A DNA stretch of 64,000 nucleotides, taken from positions 1,694,907-1,758,906 of the forward strand of contig NW_006763296.1 of the NCBI RefSeq assembly GCF_000218685.1. The letters are read 5' to 3'. Positions 1 to 11,135 of this stretch are shown in pieces. The position numbers and the translations under genes are program-made. The notes under the pieces were generated by a model. That model did no database searches. It was given only the letters and a program-made list of their open reading frames with translations, and had not been told where the DNA came from. Each line of letters starts with the position of its first letter. Positions within the stretch are counted from its first letter, which is position 1. This DNA is from Serpula lacrymans var. lacrymans S7.9. Lineage: Eukaryota; Basidiomycota; Agaricomycetes; Boletales; Serpulaceae.

Positions 1-463
1 AGTGAAACACACCGATTCATGAAAAGGGCACATAAAATGAAAGAAACCAATATCATCAGGAAAAATTACTCACACAGTAGCGCCATGTGTGGTCTGTAAA
101 CTACATGGTGAGGTGGCAAGTTCCCAAAGCGGAACATAGTGCCATCAAGTAACAACCGAGTGTCTATACCACTACAGACACTATAGTATCCCTTATAGTT
201 GCCCTAGTGTTACATAGCATACATGTACTACATTCTACACTCCTCTAAAACATAACATTATTTCTATGATATACCTCGATCCGAAGCATTGCATTTGCGC
301 AGGCGAGTCAATCACAGCACCTGTGGCAATGGCGATATGGGATCTGGCTCATGCAGATGCGTGAGCCACTCCACGTAGACCAGGACATGATTACCTACAC
401 CAAATTGCTGGGGAAATTGAAAGACTGCTCTGGCCTGCGCAACAAGCAGGCCTGAACAGTCTT
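1..463. other. Intergenic / element flank, no gene seen
   Basis: No convincing open reading frame or RNA gene. It lies immediately downstream of the minus-strand transposase relic that begins at 464, so it is probably the 3' flank or terminal part of that element, but no terminal repeat could be recognised. Confidence 0.4.
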
Positions 464-2990
464 TCAGTCAGCGCCAGCAGCTGTTACAGTGGTGACAAAT
501 GAATTACCAGCAAGACCCAATCCTCCTTCAAATTCCTCCTGGTTCTCAATCACCAAAGCCATGTCAAAATGGGCGGGTGAGGCCCCCTTCCTGCTTGTTT
601 GTGAGGCTATTGACTTGGGGCTGCAACACAGCTGCAAACATTGGCCCATTTTGGAAGTGTGCAAGTTTGGCGGCACCACAAACACTACTTGTTTGTAGAC
701 ATCAAAGCAGTCTATGGTGAAGGGGGTGAGTTGACAAGTGGGAAAGGTTGTCCGTAGATAGCTTGTGAAAGCTGGGAGGAATTTTTTGGCCCTATGTAGG
801 GTCTCCAGATTGATCACGCTTGTTCCAGGCAATGGGCAACATTTAGCTATTACTCTACTGGTATGGTTTAGAGATCTGTAGGCCTCATCACTCACCCGTC
901 CCACAGGTGTGCGGTTCAAATCCAATTCCTCTACTTCTGAATTTATTATATCAGACTCTACCCCCACTGTCTTGAGACCTTCAGAGCCGGGGAGTGCAGA
1001 CTTTGCAATTTTCCACAGGAGAAAAGAGCCTTGCAAGTTGATTGCATCTTGACATTGCAACCAGATGGGCATTTGTTCCCCGTAGTCACATCTGTTGCTC
1101 CATCAATAGGCCTCCTTGGCATAGTCAATATGCAGGCACTTGGGTAGCTCTGTGTTGAGCCCATCGGCTGCACCAAACAGTTCAATCAACTTGACATAAT
1201 GGAGCAATGCATGTAATTTGGGTATGTTGAAGTCGGACTATATTTTGAGATCCTTGAACACATCCTTGTTTGTGTGGAACACCTTGAGGCATTTATTCAA
1301 TTTGGTAAGTGTCTTTGTCGTGCAAATTCAGAACTGAGCATAGTAAATGAAGTCCAATAATGAGGCAGCCACAGCCAGCACTTGAGCATTGACACCCCCT
1401 GCCAGTAAGCCCACAAAAACCCTCTCCGTCTCTTTGTGTTTACTTCCTGTCCATTAACTGATCTGCAAGATCCCTTTATTGACATGTTGTAACCCTGGAT
1501 AGCTGGCCATCACTTTGAATCGCAAATCCATCTCTTCCTTGCCCATCACACTCAAACACCATTAGACTAGGTGATCTTTGAACACCCCCTTATGTAACTG
1601 ATGAAGAATATCAGGGGTGAATCTCTTGAATATATTGGTATAGGGAAGTTTGCTCCAGAATGGCTTGAATACACCATGAAGACCTTCACTTTCATTCCTT
1701 GGGTCTGTGTCCTTGCTTTTGTAGTTGGAGAGCCTGATAAGTCCTCCTGGGTCCTGTTACGATCTCTATTGGACATTTAAGGACTACTTATTTCTTTTTA
1801 CTCATCGGTTATACCATCGGACCGATGACTCATTTCCTTCACGTACACTTCCGTTCCTCTCGCATTCACAGTACCTATTATAGTACTTAGTCCTCAACAG
1901 ACGGACCTGCCCTAGATAGGACCTAACTCCTATCACCGATTCCTTTCCATTATAAATACCATGTAACAGCAGTAGTATTCTCTAATACGATTCTACGCAG
2001 TTTACGCTTACAAAGCTAGACTCCTAAGATCAGACTTCTATTCAGAAGAAGACCAACTCCCGTTGGAAAACCTCCACTCAGAACTATGTTCTCGAACTTG
2101 TCTTCGGATAAGTCTCTTTACAAACCTCGACGAACCCTCAGACTTTGTTAAGCACTTCGTGCGTAACAGGTCCCGCAATAACAAGCTAACCATATTTCCT
2201 TGTTTGTCATGTAAAACAACACATTTAGGGCACCGACTTTCCTTGCAACAAGTGATCAAACACTGCTCAGGAAAATTGGCCACATATGCTGCCAGAATGG
2301 GATGAATGTGATGTATCAATCCATCTGCACAGATCATGTTCAATCTGTCCTTGCCAGCAGCCACAGGTGGCCTCAACATTATTGACATGCAGCGGTGGAA
2401 CATCCAATAGCCAGCAAGTGACTGTGTGTTCTCTTTGAAACAATCCAGCTTGGCCACAAGTAACCCAGCAGGATCATAGCCTGTTTTGACGGCTTATGTC
2501 TCGCATCTTTAGCAATGTTCCCAATTGTTGTAGATGGGCCAGGCAGACTTGTCCCCTCAGAAGTTTGTCAACATTGTCTTATCCAATGCCAAGATTACTG
2601 GAGAGACAACTCCTCTGTTGGGTATGATGCCCTATCACCTGCTAAGTATTATTCTCTAGATATTGTACCATATGACAACTTACTTGTTTCTCCCAACACC
2701 AATCTGCTGTCCACATGTCATCAAATATACGCTCCTGAGCACTCTTGTCTGCATATGCACGCTCTGGAGCATACACTGTTGAGTCCTTGAAGAGAGGATT
2801 ACCTATCAAGTCTTTGGTGATCTCCACAAGGTTTCTCATCCACAATTTATACTCTTCTGACCTGATCTGGTCATTATCATCCTGTAGATTGCCCATCACT
2901 GACACTTTTTCACAGGTCCATCCAGGACCACTCAGTAGACTATCTACTTGCTGCAAGGAAGACTGAGTATTATGAAACAATAAGTGTGAT
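464..2990 (-). pseudogene. Plavaka-type DNA transposase relic (split by a solo LTR)
   Basis: Read on the minus strand from 2990 to 464, fragments line up in the order expected for Plavaka-type (CACTA/CMC-like) basidiomycete transposases. An N-terminal block has the NPLFKDSTVYAPER-type motif (about 2980-2650). Next comes the CADGLIHHIHPILAAYVANF / FPEQCLITCCKE block (about 2380-2200), then the [19 protein letters not shown] block (about 1640-1570), and a C-terminal DUF6830-like block with PAHFDMALVI (about 560). The blocks sit in different frames with stops, so the gene is dead. A 414-bp LTR interrupts it at 1755-2168. The family assignment rests on motif memory, not a search. Confidence 0.75.
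1755..2168 (+). repeat. Solo LTR (414 bp) inserted in the Plavaka relic
   Basis: Starts TGTTACG and ends CGTAACA, a perfect 7-bp inverted terminus of TG...CA type. It is flanked by identical 5-bp target-site duplications GGTCC at 1750-1754 and 2169-2173. No internal retroelement coding is present, so it is a solo LTR left by LTR-LTR recombination. Coding blocks of the Plavaka transposase resume on both sides. Confidence 0.85.
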
Positions 2991-3320
2991 CTATTTTTTG
3001 TCTAGCAGTAAATCACTGTCAATGATCCGAATCCAATTGAAGAGACAGTGGAAACATACAATCAGCAGGTTCATAAATTTGTTGGTATGTCCTTGTCCCA
3101 GATTTTTCATTAACCATTCTGCTAACTCCCACTCTTCTTGATCAGCAAGCAGCTCCCATGGTTCTTTGCCTGCACTCTCTCAGCCTTTTTCCCACTCCTC
3201 AAACTTCATCAAGCCCTGTCCAAAGATTTTCACAGGGCTCCCAGCATAAGTTTTGATGTAACATCCAATGAATGGTGTACGTTCCAAGCAGTCTTCATTT
3301 TCATCTTCAGCAAGATTAAC
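2991..3320. other. Plavaka upstream flank, no intact gene
   Basis: The sequence lies between the N-terminal motif of the minus-strand transposase relic and the left end of the duplicated 1.8 kb element. Some minus-strand coding-like sequence may continue here, but no frame longer than about 100 codons is convincing. Confidence 0.35.
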
Positions 3321-5060
3321 TCGGTGTCAATGATGAGAACTGTTGTTAGAAAACCACACACAAAAAAACAAACTAACACACAATCCTCCCAGATTCCACG
3401 GAACTTGTGTATGGGCTTTGCCTCCAAAAACAGTGGAGTGGTCTGGTTGTTCGTGGGGTGATATGTATAACGATCCTTCAAAGTAAAACCCAGGGATGTA
3501 TGGGTGTGGGTTTTGAGGAGGAGGGATAGTTGGAATATAGAAGATAGGGGATTTGCGGCAAGTATAGATGAGCACTACCTTGTTAATTGTAGCACAAGGT
3601 AGGTTTGAGAATGACAAGATAATGAGGTTCCCAGTGATAGCAGGCTCCTAATGCACAAACTGTAGTGCTCAGAAGGACTCTAATTGAAAGGGATGATAAT
3701 GATTTCAAAAATGGAGAGTGATGATGACAGCAGATAACAGTGGTAGCAGTGGGAAGTATTGTGACCATACTGGATCACAAGTAGCAGTAAGAAGTGGACT
3801 TGAGATTAGAGAAGAAGTCTGGGTTGAAGTTCTTGTTGTTTTTTTTTTACAAGGTAAAATACAGAGGTTTATATAGTAAAAGAAAGGTAGGCTATGCACA
3901 GTATAGCTGTGCAAAAAGAATGAGAAAGAACATGAAGGAAGGAATGTACACTGATGAATCCTGCATAGGTAGTACAGGATAAGATTATCAACAAAAGGAA
4001 AAGAAAGGGATAGAACAATGAATGCTGTGAGTAATGTCACAGGTTTGTACAGCCATAAAGTAAAGTCCAATAGCAAAAAGAGAGCAGGAAAATCATGATG
4101 TCATGGGAAGATGCAGTAAAAAAAGGGCAAGGCAAAACACTATCAGTATCAACACAGTTCCTTTATTGTCAGTCAGGCATTCTAAAAAATATGTGTCCAT
4201 AAAAATGATTCAAAAATCAAAAATAATCGCACTGTAAATGAATGTTCTGCTGAAGAAAAAGAAACTGGAGCCACCAGTCCACCACCTAGTCCAAATCTGA
4301 CAGTTCTGTGACCTTACCAATGGACTGGTTGTGTTGGACCACCTGATCAAACGAGGGAGGGAGAGGAGTAGTTCCAATATGGAACAAGTGAGTCCCAGGC
4401 AGGGTGTGGTAGGTGTAGCTGTAGTGAAGACGATGGACAAAAGATAAGTGTACCCAAGTGAATGGGACAGCGATGAACATGGGCGACGCAAGGGGATGAA
4501 CCTTCTCCAGCTCAAAAATTACCCACCCACGCTCCAACCAGGCAAGACGAGCGACCAATGTTTTGATAGTATATGATGGCAGATCGACATCATGAAGATG
4601 GACCTGTTGCCCTATTTGGACCGGCCGCCGGGGCTTTGCTGATATCAGCAGTGGCACATGGTAGTCAACGGATCGGTGACGGAAGCGGATAGGAAGTGGT
4701 GACATCAGAAATGGTGGGGGTGCAAATAAGATGAGGAGGAGGAGGGTGGAGGTGACAAAAAAGTGGATTAGAATGGGGATCCAGAAACGACTGTCAGGTG
4801 AGAATAAAAAGGAGAGGAAGGGGCCCATGGTGGGGCTGAGTAAAGAAAAAAAAGGTAAGGGAGAACAACGAAAGCAAGGGTGCAATGTGTAGCCAGTGGC
4901 AATGTGAAAATTTGCCAAAATGCCGAAATGTGGAAAGTACTGAATGGAAAGCAAAGGTGAGCATGACTTGATTGCCTAATAAAGGTGGTGCTGATCAGCC
5001 ACAAGTTTGAAAAAGGCAATATTGATTACTATTCTATGTGGCACTGTGCCTGTGTGGCGC
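3321..5060 (-). mobile_element. Duplicated 1.8 kb element, copy A (5' part; 3' tail at 13305-13386)
   Basis: Nearly the whole segment is repeated at 43522-45268 at roughly 90-95% identity by eye. Homology starts at CGGTGTCAATGATGAG and continues to TGTGTGGCGC at 5060, where the gypsy element interrupts. The missing 80 bp tail (AAAGGTGAGTC... to TGGTGCATGGCATTGG) is found after the gypsy 3' LTR at 13309-13386. Outer ends look like degenerate inverted repeats (C-R-GTGTCA left, TGACAYTG right in copy B), reminiscent of CACTA/CMC termini. No target duplication could be confirmed. It carries one minus-strand ORF (4286-4954). Confidence 0.7.
4286..4954 (-). CDS. ORF of unknown function in repeat element copy A (222 aa)
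   Basis: The 222-aa open frame is preserved in the second element copy (44490-45227, 245 aa), with only about ten residue changes across the last 170 residues. Visible features are a hydrophobic segment near residues 60-80 (STLLLLILFAPPPFL), a basic stretch, and a C-terminal half rich in aromatic and His residues ending ELSDLD. I recognise no domain. It may be a non-transposase passenger ORF of a Plavaka/CMC-like element or chance conservation through recent duplication. In copy A the N-terminus differs from copy B because of a frameshift upstream. Confidence 0.4.
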   Translation of the reverse strand: MLSIQYFPHFGILANFHIATGYTLHPCFRCSPLPFFSLLSPTMGPFLSFLFSPDSRFWIPILIHFFVTSTLLLLILFAPPPFLMSPLPIRFRHRSVDYHVPLLISAKPRRPVQIGQQVHLHDVDLPSYTIKTLVARLAWLERGWVIFELEKVHPLASPMFIAVPFTWVHLSFVHRLHYSYTYHTLPGTHLFHIGTTPLPPSFDQVVQHNQSIGKVTELSDLD

Positions 5061-5183
5061 TGGAGTAGGCCGAGAAAGGAATCAGATAACCCAGAGACAA
5101 TTAGATAATCATAGTTAATAGTTCCAACTCCTTTCTCGGAGTTGGAGTCATCTCTGGCTGGCACTACCATTGTGGCTACTCCA
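5061..5183 (+). repeat. Gypsy 5' LTR, 123 bp
   Basis: Begins TGGAGTAGGCC and ends GGCTACTCCA, giving an 8-bp perfect inverted terminus TGGAGTAG/CTACTCCA. An internal hairpin pairs CCAACTCC with GGAGTTGG. It differs from the 3' LTR (13182-13304) at six of 123 positions by my count, five of them transitions. LTRs this short are unusual. Confidence 0.85.
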
Positions 5184-5202
5184 ATGTGGTGACAGAAGGG
5201 AA
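5184..5202 (+). other. Candidate primer-binding site of the gypsy element
   Basis: Directly after the 5' LTR the sequence reads ATGTGGTGACAGAAGGG. TGG-starting sequences just inside the 5' LTR are the usual minus-strand primer site, but the priming tRNA cannot be identified here. Confidence 0.3.
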
Positions 5203-5257
5203 TAGAAAACACTTTCGCTATAGACACTCTGTCTGAGTACAAAAACTGGGGCGAAAC

Positions 5258-6119
5258 CAGGCTCCTCCACAGCCACTGTTTTGAGAGAGGAGGACTTAAT
5301 CCTAGAGATAATGATGAGATTAGATATAATTAGATATGATAAGATAATAATCATAGTCAGCACAACTTTATTCCTTGCTCTCTCTCCACAGCGGCTGCAA
5401 ATTACATTGTAAACAATGCCTTGCCACATTGATAGTGACGAGTCTCAATGTCGGACATCAAAAAAAATTGCAGACTAATAATAATGTTTTCCCACATGCC
5501 AATTTAGGCAAGTAAGTTCTAAGCACTGGCGGTTGGTAATCTCAGTGTCCATATTCACTTTTGCCAGTGTCTCCACATTCTGCTGCCCAAGTTTACTGCT
5601 GTCGTTGCATGTGTTTGGGCCTAAGTATGAGAGGTATCATAAATGCCAGTGTTGTTCCCAAACCTATCCTGCAATCAATATAACATCATTCCCTCCTTAG
5701 CAAGCACTTGTCCAACTTTGGCCTGCCAAAAACATGGATAGGAGCCTGGCTTTTGCTGGGTTATTCTACAGATGCCAGTAAAGGAATTTAAATCCTGCCT
5801 GGCCATCAACATACATCACTGGACTGCATCACACAGGCCCATCTGTATTGAGTACTTGTAGATACAAAATTAGTAATTGTACTGTAATTTGAAAAATGAT
5901 TAACATTTTTCGATGTCCAACAATGATGCTCGTCACCGTCACTGTGGCGAGCCATTATTTACAAATGTTAATTTGCAGCCGCTGTGGAGAGAGAGTGAGG
6001 AATAAAGTTGTGCTGACTTTGAAATTATCATAATCATGTGACTATCTATTAATAAGCCTTGTCCTGAACTCCCTAGCACTCATCCTCCTCTCTCGAAACA
6101 GTGGCTGTGGAGGAGCCTG
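5258..6119. mobile_element. Mutator-like non-autonomous element, 862 bp with about 205 bp TIRs
   Basis: The ends are long inverted repeats: the left end 5258-5462 is mirrored by about 5911-6119, starting CAGGCTCCTCCACAGCCACT on both ends. They are flanked by a 9-bp duplication GGGCGAAAC (5249-5257) / GGGCAAAAC (6120-6128) with one G/A difference. Long TIRs with 9-bp target duplications are the hallmark of Mutator-like elements. The roughly 450 bp interior has no transposase ORF. It inserted into the 5' leader of the gypsy element. Confidence 0.8.
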
Positions 6120-6191
6120 GGGCAAAACGCACTATAGCGTACCAACACTACACAATAACATATAGTGGAATAACAACAATGAATCAACAAC

Positions 6192-7200
6192 ATGGATACA
6201 CATACCAAAACAACGCAATCAACAACAGCATCAAAAATTGATAGGGTACAACTAGAACAAAGTCCATCACCAGCGCAAAACTATGATTTCAACCAGTACA
6301 ATGCAGATAGTGAGAACAAGATAGTAGGACTGATGGGAATACCGAGAGGAGGAGAAGGAGTAGAATTGTCCTTAGGGTCAGGAAGGCAGGACCCAGAAGT
6401 ATGGATGAGGCGGTTCCTCAGAGAATCATTGTTATAGCCGCACAACAAAAAGGTATTACTCCTGGAGACATTCATGGCCCCGCACTTGCCAACAGACGAC
6501 TGGTTCAACAATCTATCAGAAGGAGAAAGAATGTCATGGACATTAGTAGAACGAGCATTTTATTCAGCGTTTCCTAAGTGGGACGTGAAAATCGTACACA
6601 AGGACCCATTTGACGTGTTCCAAAAATTAAAACTAACAGAGAACGAGTTGGGGAAAATAATGACAATGAAACAGGGAGCACAGAAGCAGTTGTATGTCAA
6701 ATTCGCAGAAGAAGCCTTACTGTGGGGACAACAAATACAGATGCCCGACAAAGCAGGGGAAGTGTTTGTCAAGGAATGCATACCGAGCACAGTAGCGGCA
6801 TACTTAGACAAAGCAGTCACCAAGTCAGCAAGTTATGTGGAATAGATAGACACATTGAGAAAAGCAGAAGTAGAGGAGCTGATGGCAAAGAAGAAGCTGC
6901 AAGCAAGAATCAACAAAATGGAATGAATGATACAAGCACTCACAATAGTGAATAACCAGAAACCATTCCAACGTCCACAACAATGGCAAGACAATTGGCA
7001 CAAAGCAAGAACTTGGAGAGAGAGCTCAGTCCCAGTGCAAATACAAGACCAAGGGAAGATAGAACATCAGGGAACGAGAGTGGAAGAATTACGGACAGGA
7101 CAAACCTGGGGCCCGAGCCACCCCAACTCAGATGAAGGAAGAATCAAGACTGAAGCCGACAGAGTGGCATGGAAGAAATGATGGGGAGAGAATGCCAAAC
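6192..7200 (+). pseudogene. Gypsy gag relic
   Basis: An ATG at 6192 opens a polar, Gln/Thr-rich segment, followed after frame changes by the 123-codon frame at 6474-6845 (PTDDWFNNLSEGERMSWTLV). This resembles the capsid region of basidiomycete gypsy gag. Frames then break (TAG at about 6844, TGA at about 6924) and a (G)n tract of about 17 occurs near 7275-7291. The position between 5' leader and protease fits gag. No zinc knuckle was recognised with certainty. Confidence 0.55.
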
Positions 7201-7762
7201 CAGATGCCACAAAGCCATACCCGATCACACCTGGCACGGTGCCAGCAGGCTTGGGAGAGTGTACGGAATGTGGATGGGGGGGGGGGGGGGGGTACCAATG
7301 CTACCAAAAATCAGCGGAGCTCCCAGAGTTAGAGCAGATGTTCTGAAGAGCAGTGGAAAAGGAACCAGCAAGTATTATGATAGTCACCGACAAAGGAGAA
7401 ATAGAAGTTCAGTGGGATGACCTTCAAGAACAGGAGAGCCAGGGAAAAGTGACGGGGATGGCTTGAAGACAAACAGCCAAAGCCTATCCCCAAACAAGGA
7501 GCTGTTGAGAGTAGAAAGCAAACTCTTGATGGGGAAGACAGAAGTAGAAGAACACGAATGGATGTCAGAAAGTGTAAAGATAAACCCCAACAAAAATGAT
7601 AAAGGGAGTGATGACATGTACATACATACAGCTATTAATTTGCGCTTTTTCCTGTACGACACAGACAAAGTGTTACCACTATACTCAGTCAACCCTGCAA
7701 GTAAAAAGGATGTTTGCCAATTATTCAAACACAAAATTACAATCAAATCAATGAGAGGGAAA

Positions 7763-8097
7763 GTATGAGAACTAATGGCAATAGTAGACAACGGAGCCAT
7801 GATGAACACTATTGATACAGTAGTATGGGCAACAATAAAAGGTGAAATGGGGGAATTGAAGGAGTCAGAAATGAAAGGAAAAACAGCAAACGGGGCAGTG
7901 TTGAAGTCATATGGAAGATGAATAGGAATGGTGGAGATTGATGAACAAATATCAGTGGCCGGATTTGAAATATTCGACTCGGGGGGAGCCTTCAAAATCC
8001 TACTTGGCAAACCATGGCTAGTCAAGAACGAAGTGGTTCATTACTACGCAACGGATACATTACAAATGCAAATAGGAGACAAAGTCATCATAGTTTG
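7763..8097 (+). pseudogene. Gypsy aspartic protease relic
   Basis: The frame reads LMAIVDNGAMMNTIDTVVW, then FEIFDSGGAFKILLGKPWLV. This matches the protease block of Agaricomycete gypsy elements, where the catalytic motif is DNG-like rather than D-T/S-G. A TGA stop at 7919-7921 replaces the Trp or Arg expected in GR-x-IGMVEI. The region links gag upstream to the Glu-rich linker and RT downstream. Confidence 0.65.
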
Positions 8098-9125
8098 AAA
8101 TAAAAACAGAGGAAATGAACCACAGTCACAGAAACAAAAGACAACAACAAGGAGAAAAAAGAGGAAGAGAATGGAAAGGAGGAAGATGAAGTAGAAGAAA
8201 GGGCAGGGGAGACAACAACAGCAACTCAAAACGAGGAAGGGACAACAACGGAAAAAGAAAAATGGGTAAGAGGGGATTGATTACGCCAAAACGGAATGAG
8301 AGCCATATTGAACATAGAAGAAAAGAATGAAGACAACACGAAGATACATACTTGCAATTAGCCCAGATAATTGCCAAAGGGAATGGAAACGAGAAAGAGA
8401 GACATTGGGAGAGTTACAAAGATGGGCAAAAGAGTACAAAAAGAAAAAAAGACCAACAAAAAAAGAAAAGAAAAAACAAGATTGAGCAGAAGAAAGAGAG
8501 TGAAAAGAAATGGAAGCATACTTAGTGGCAAAAAAATATGTCGAAGTATGAAACAGCCACAGATTTCGAACAGACCGAGCCGAAAAAGTGAAAAAGTTAA
8601 TCACAATTGGACAAGAACTATTGAAGGAGCAAAAACAAAAAGTAAGTAATCTCATCAAAAAATACGCTGACATATTTGCACTTTCATTAGCAGAAGTACA
8701 ACCAGTAACATTGTACGTGCATAAACTGAATTTGCCGCCAGATGTGAATGGACCAACAAAAATATGACAAAAAGCACTAACTGAACCACAAAAAGAATGG
8801 TTATACAATATACTGGACGAAATGGTGGAAGCTGGGATAGTAAAGCAAATGTCAGCAAACGAAGTGAAATGAGTATCAGAAATCAATATATTGCCAAAAC
8901 ACAAAGGAATAAGTGAAGTACATCCCAATGAACTGAAAAACAAAGCTAACAAAGTGTTAGCCAGGGCAAAACTACCACCGCAATGGCCAGAAGTTAAACA
9001 AAACGGAGAGAATAAAAAGAAGCCAGAAGAACAGATTTTGAATTGGAAGAAATGGAGACTAACATTGAATTTCATTCCATTAAATAGGATCACTCCAAAG
9101 ACAGTATTTGACATTGGAGACTTAG

Positions 9126-9824
9126 TGTGAGGCAACGATAAACTATAACAAAAAACGAAACCTGTCTCCTTCTGCACTTGCAGGGAGTAAGGGGTTCGAT
9201 GAGCTTGAGGTCGACAGACACTAGTAAATATAGCGAGTAGAGGACTTTGAGAGGTAAGCTTCAAAGGTTCTTGTTGAGGAGTAAAGCGGGTAAATTCAGT
9301 AATAGAAAACTAAGGAACCATACATGAATAGGTAAGGCTTTATATAGTGAACTGTTCGTTCCTCAGACCGAAAGGAGAATAAAACAAAAAGTGGTCTGAG
9401 GAATTAATTGGCCAATAAGAAAAAGAGAGAATAACTATTGTACGACTTTTAACTTGATTAATCAGCAGGTGAGAGTTTTGTACTAATAATAGAGGTTTGT
9501 TACGCGTGTTCAGGAACCGTATCCTCATGATAAGGTATGATCCTGAACAAGGTGTTATTAGTATGTCCAGGCTCTACTGGGGCTTGGAGCTGGTTGGCGA
9601 GATGCCTACTACCAGTCCCTACTCTGTGTGCTGGCTAGCTGGGAGCAATACCCAGTCTCTGATCTGTGATATAAAATGGTAGCAATGGTTAAGAAAGCCT
9701 GTGAGGGCTATGAGAAGTAAAACGGCGAATGACACTTCTAGCCCTAGAGCCAGAGGTGTAATGGGAAAAGCGTTCGAGAACCAAGACATAGCGAAGATAG
9801 GAAAATAATAAAATGGTCCTTACA
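9126..9824 (+). repeat. Solo LTR, 699 bp, inserted in the gypsy RT domain
   Basis: Begins TGTGAGGCAAC and ends GGTCCTTACA (near-inverted termini TGTGAGG/CCTTACA). It is flanked by 5-bp duplications CTTAG at 9121-9125 and 9825-9829. Excising it and one duplication restores the RT reading frame (VFDIGDL joined to the next block). A close copy lies at 62791-63488. Confidence 0.9.
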
Positions 9825-9992
9825 CTTAGAAGCTAAACAAAGAAAAGTAGCGGGTAAGAAGTGGATAAGTATTATTGACTTCCATGCAGGTTTCTACGCA
9901 GTACCAATTGACACTCAAGATGTCCCATATCTAGTGTTCCATGTACCAGGCAGAGGATATTATGCTTACACTAGAATGCCCCTAGGACTAAC

Positions 9993-10763
9993 CATCAGGA
10001 AAAATGGGGGTAGCTATATAGAGCTCTATAGCACTATAAGTACTCATAAAGCTGTTATAGTGGTCAAACCTGTTACAGAACCTCTGCCATCTATAGAGCC
10101 TCATATAGCTCTATAAATGCTCTTATAGATGTTGGAAATTGTTGTGTGGCTGATTAAAAAAAATTCACACAGACAGGATTTGAACTCTCAACCTGCTAAT
10201 CAGGTTTTAGTTGACTAAGCAACCTATAACCACACATCACATTTATCCACTACACCATGAGAGCTTATAAAATGTGTTATACAGGTGTTATGTATTGACC
10301 TTTTATGGACTTAGATTTTTTTTTAATCATTGTCACCACTTATATTTGGATAAATCATTATTCTTATTTTATGAATATCAAAGATAGAGACTACTATTTC
10401 ACTAATACAGGCTACATAATTAATTAATACTGTATGATTTATTAGCCCTTTTAAGCACCTTGAATTATATTATAACTGTCACCTTTACAGCTATAAGAGC
10501 ACTTATAGTACCTTGCCTATAATAATATACTTGACTCCAAACACTTCTGGCCTCTTTCTATTATTGAACAAGTTTATTAGATTAATCCAGAGTTTGAGGG
10601 AATTATAGATACTTCTCCCCTTGGTTAAATTTTTGCCTACTACTGTGCTATAAGAGCTATAAGAGCTATGATTGCACTGATAGTACTATAGTTTCTACGG
10701 ATGCATTTATATATATAGGTGGTAGCTATATAGCGCTATATAGCAAAAGGGTTTTTCCTGATG
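9993..10763. mobile_element. 771-bp inverted-repeat element inserted in the RT gene
   Basis: The 12-bp perfect termini CATCAGGAAAAA / TTTTTCCTGATG enclose AT-rich DNA with repeated palindromic blocks (GGTAGCTATATAG, GAGCTCTATAG, GCGCTATATAGC) just inside both ends. The flanks read ...GACTAAC and ACCGGAG..., so the duplication is AC or ACC (2-3 bp). Removal restores the RT motif MPLGLTGAPNTF exactly. A minus-strand tRNA-like segment with A-box-like (TGGTGTAGTGG) and B-box-like (GAGTTCAAATCC) sequence lies around 10165-10262. There is no transposase, so it is a MITE-like passenger. Confidence 0.75.
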
Positions 10764-11135
10764 ACCGGAGCACCAAACACATTCAACGAAATAATTGTCA
10801 ATGCGTTCTCAGACATGATTGGTTGGGACTTCAAGCCATGGGTAGACAATTGTGTAATAGCAGGAGACAACTTTGACGACAAGCTAAGTACACTTGAAAA
10901 ATTTATGCAAAGATACAGAGACGAAAAGTTGTCATTAAACCCAGGGAAAACATTATTATTCATGACAGAAGCAAAATATGCAGAAGCGATTATATCCAAG
11001 GATGGAATACAACCAGACAGAACAAAAATTGAAACAATCCTAGACTGGCCAAAACCGAAGACAGCCCACAATGTCTTAGGGTTCTTGGGATTGATGGGTC
11101 ATTTCTGACCATTGATAGCAGACTACGCATGAAAA

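Larger units (their letters stand above)
8560..11134 (+). pseudogene. Gypsy reverse transcriptase relic (interrupted by two insertions)
   Basis: RT blocks are readable in order: an N-terminal segment (about 8650-9125, DEMVEAGIVKQ, then WRLTLNFIPLNRIT), a central segment after a solo LTR (9830-9992, FHAGFYAVPID, YTRMPLGLT), and a C-terminal segment after a second insertion (10764-11134, GAPNTFNEIIV, FLGLMGHF). The catalytic box reads WVDN at about 10839-10850 instead of the xxDD of active RTs, so the active site is destroyed. Stops at 8765, 8870, 11105 and 11130 are all TGA. Confidence 0.85.

Noticed and set aside
8281..9264. 327-codon minus-strand frame
   Set aside because: Antisense to the gypsy linker and RT region, low-complexity Phe/Ser/Leu composition typical of the complement of A-rich retroelement DNA.
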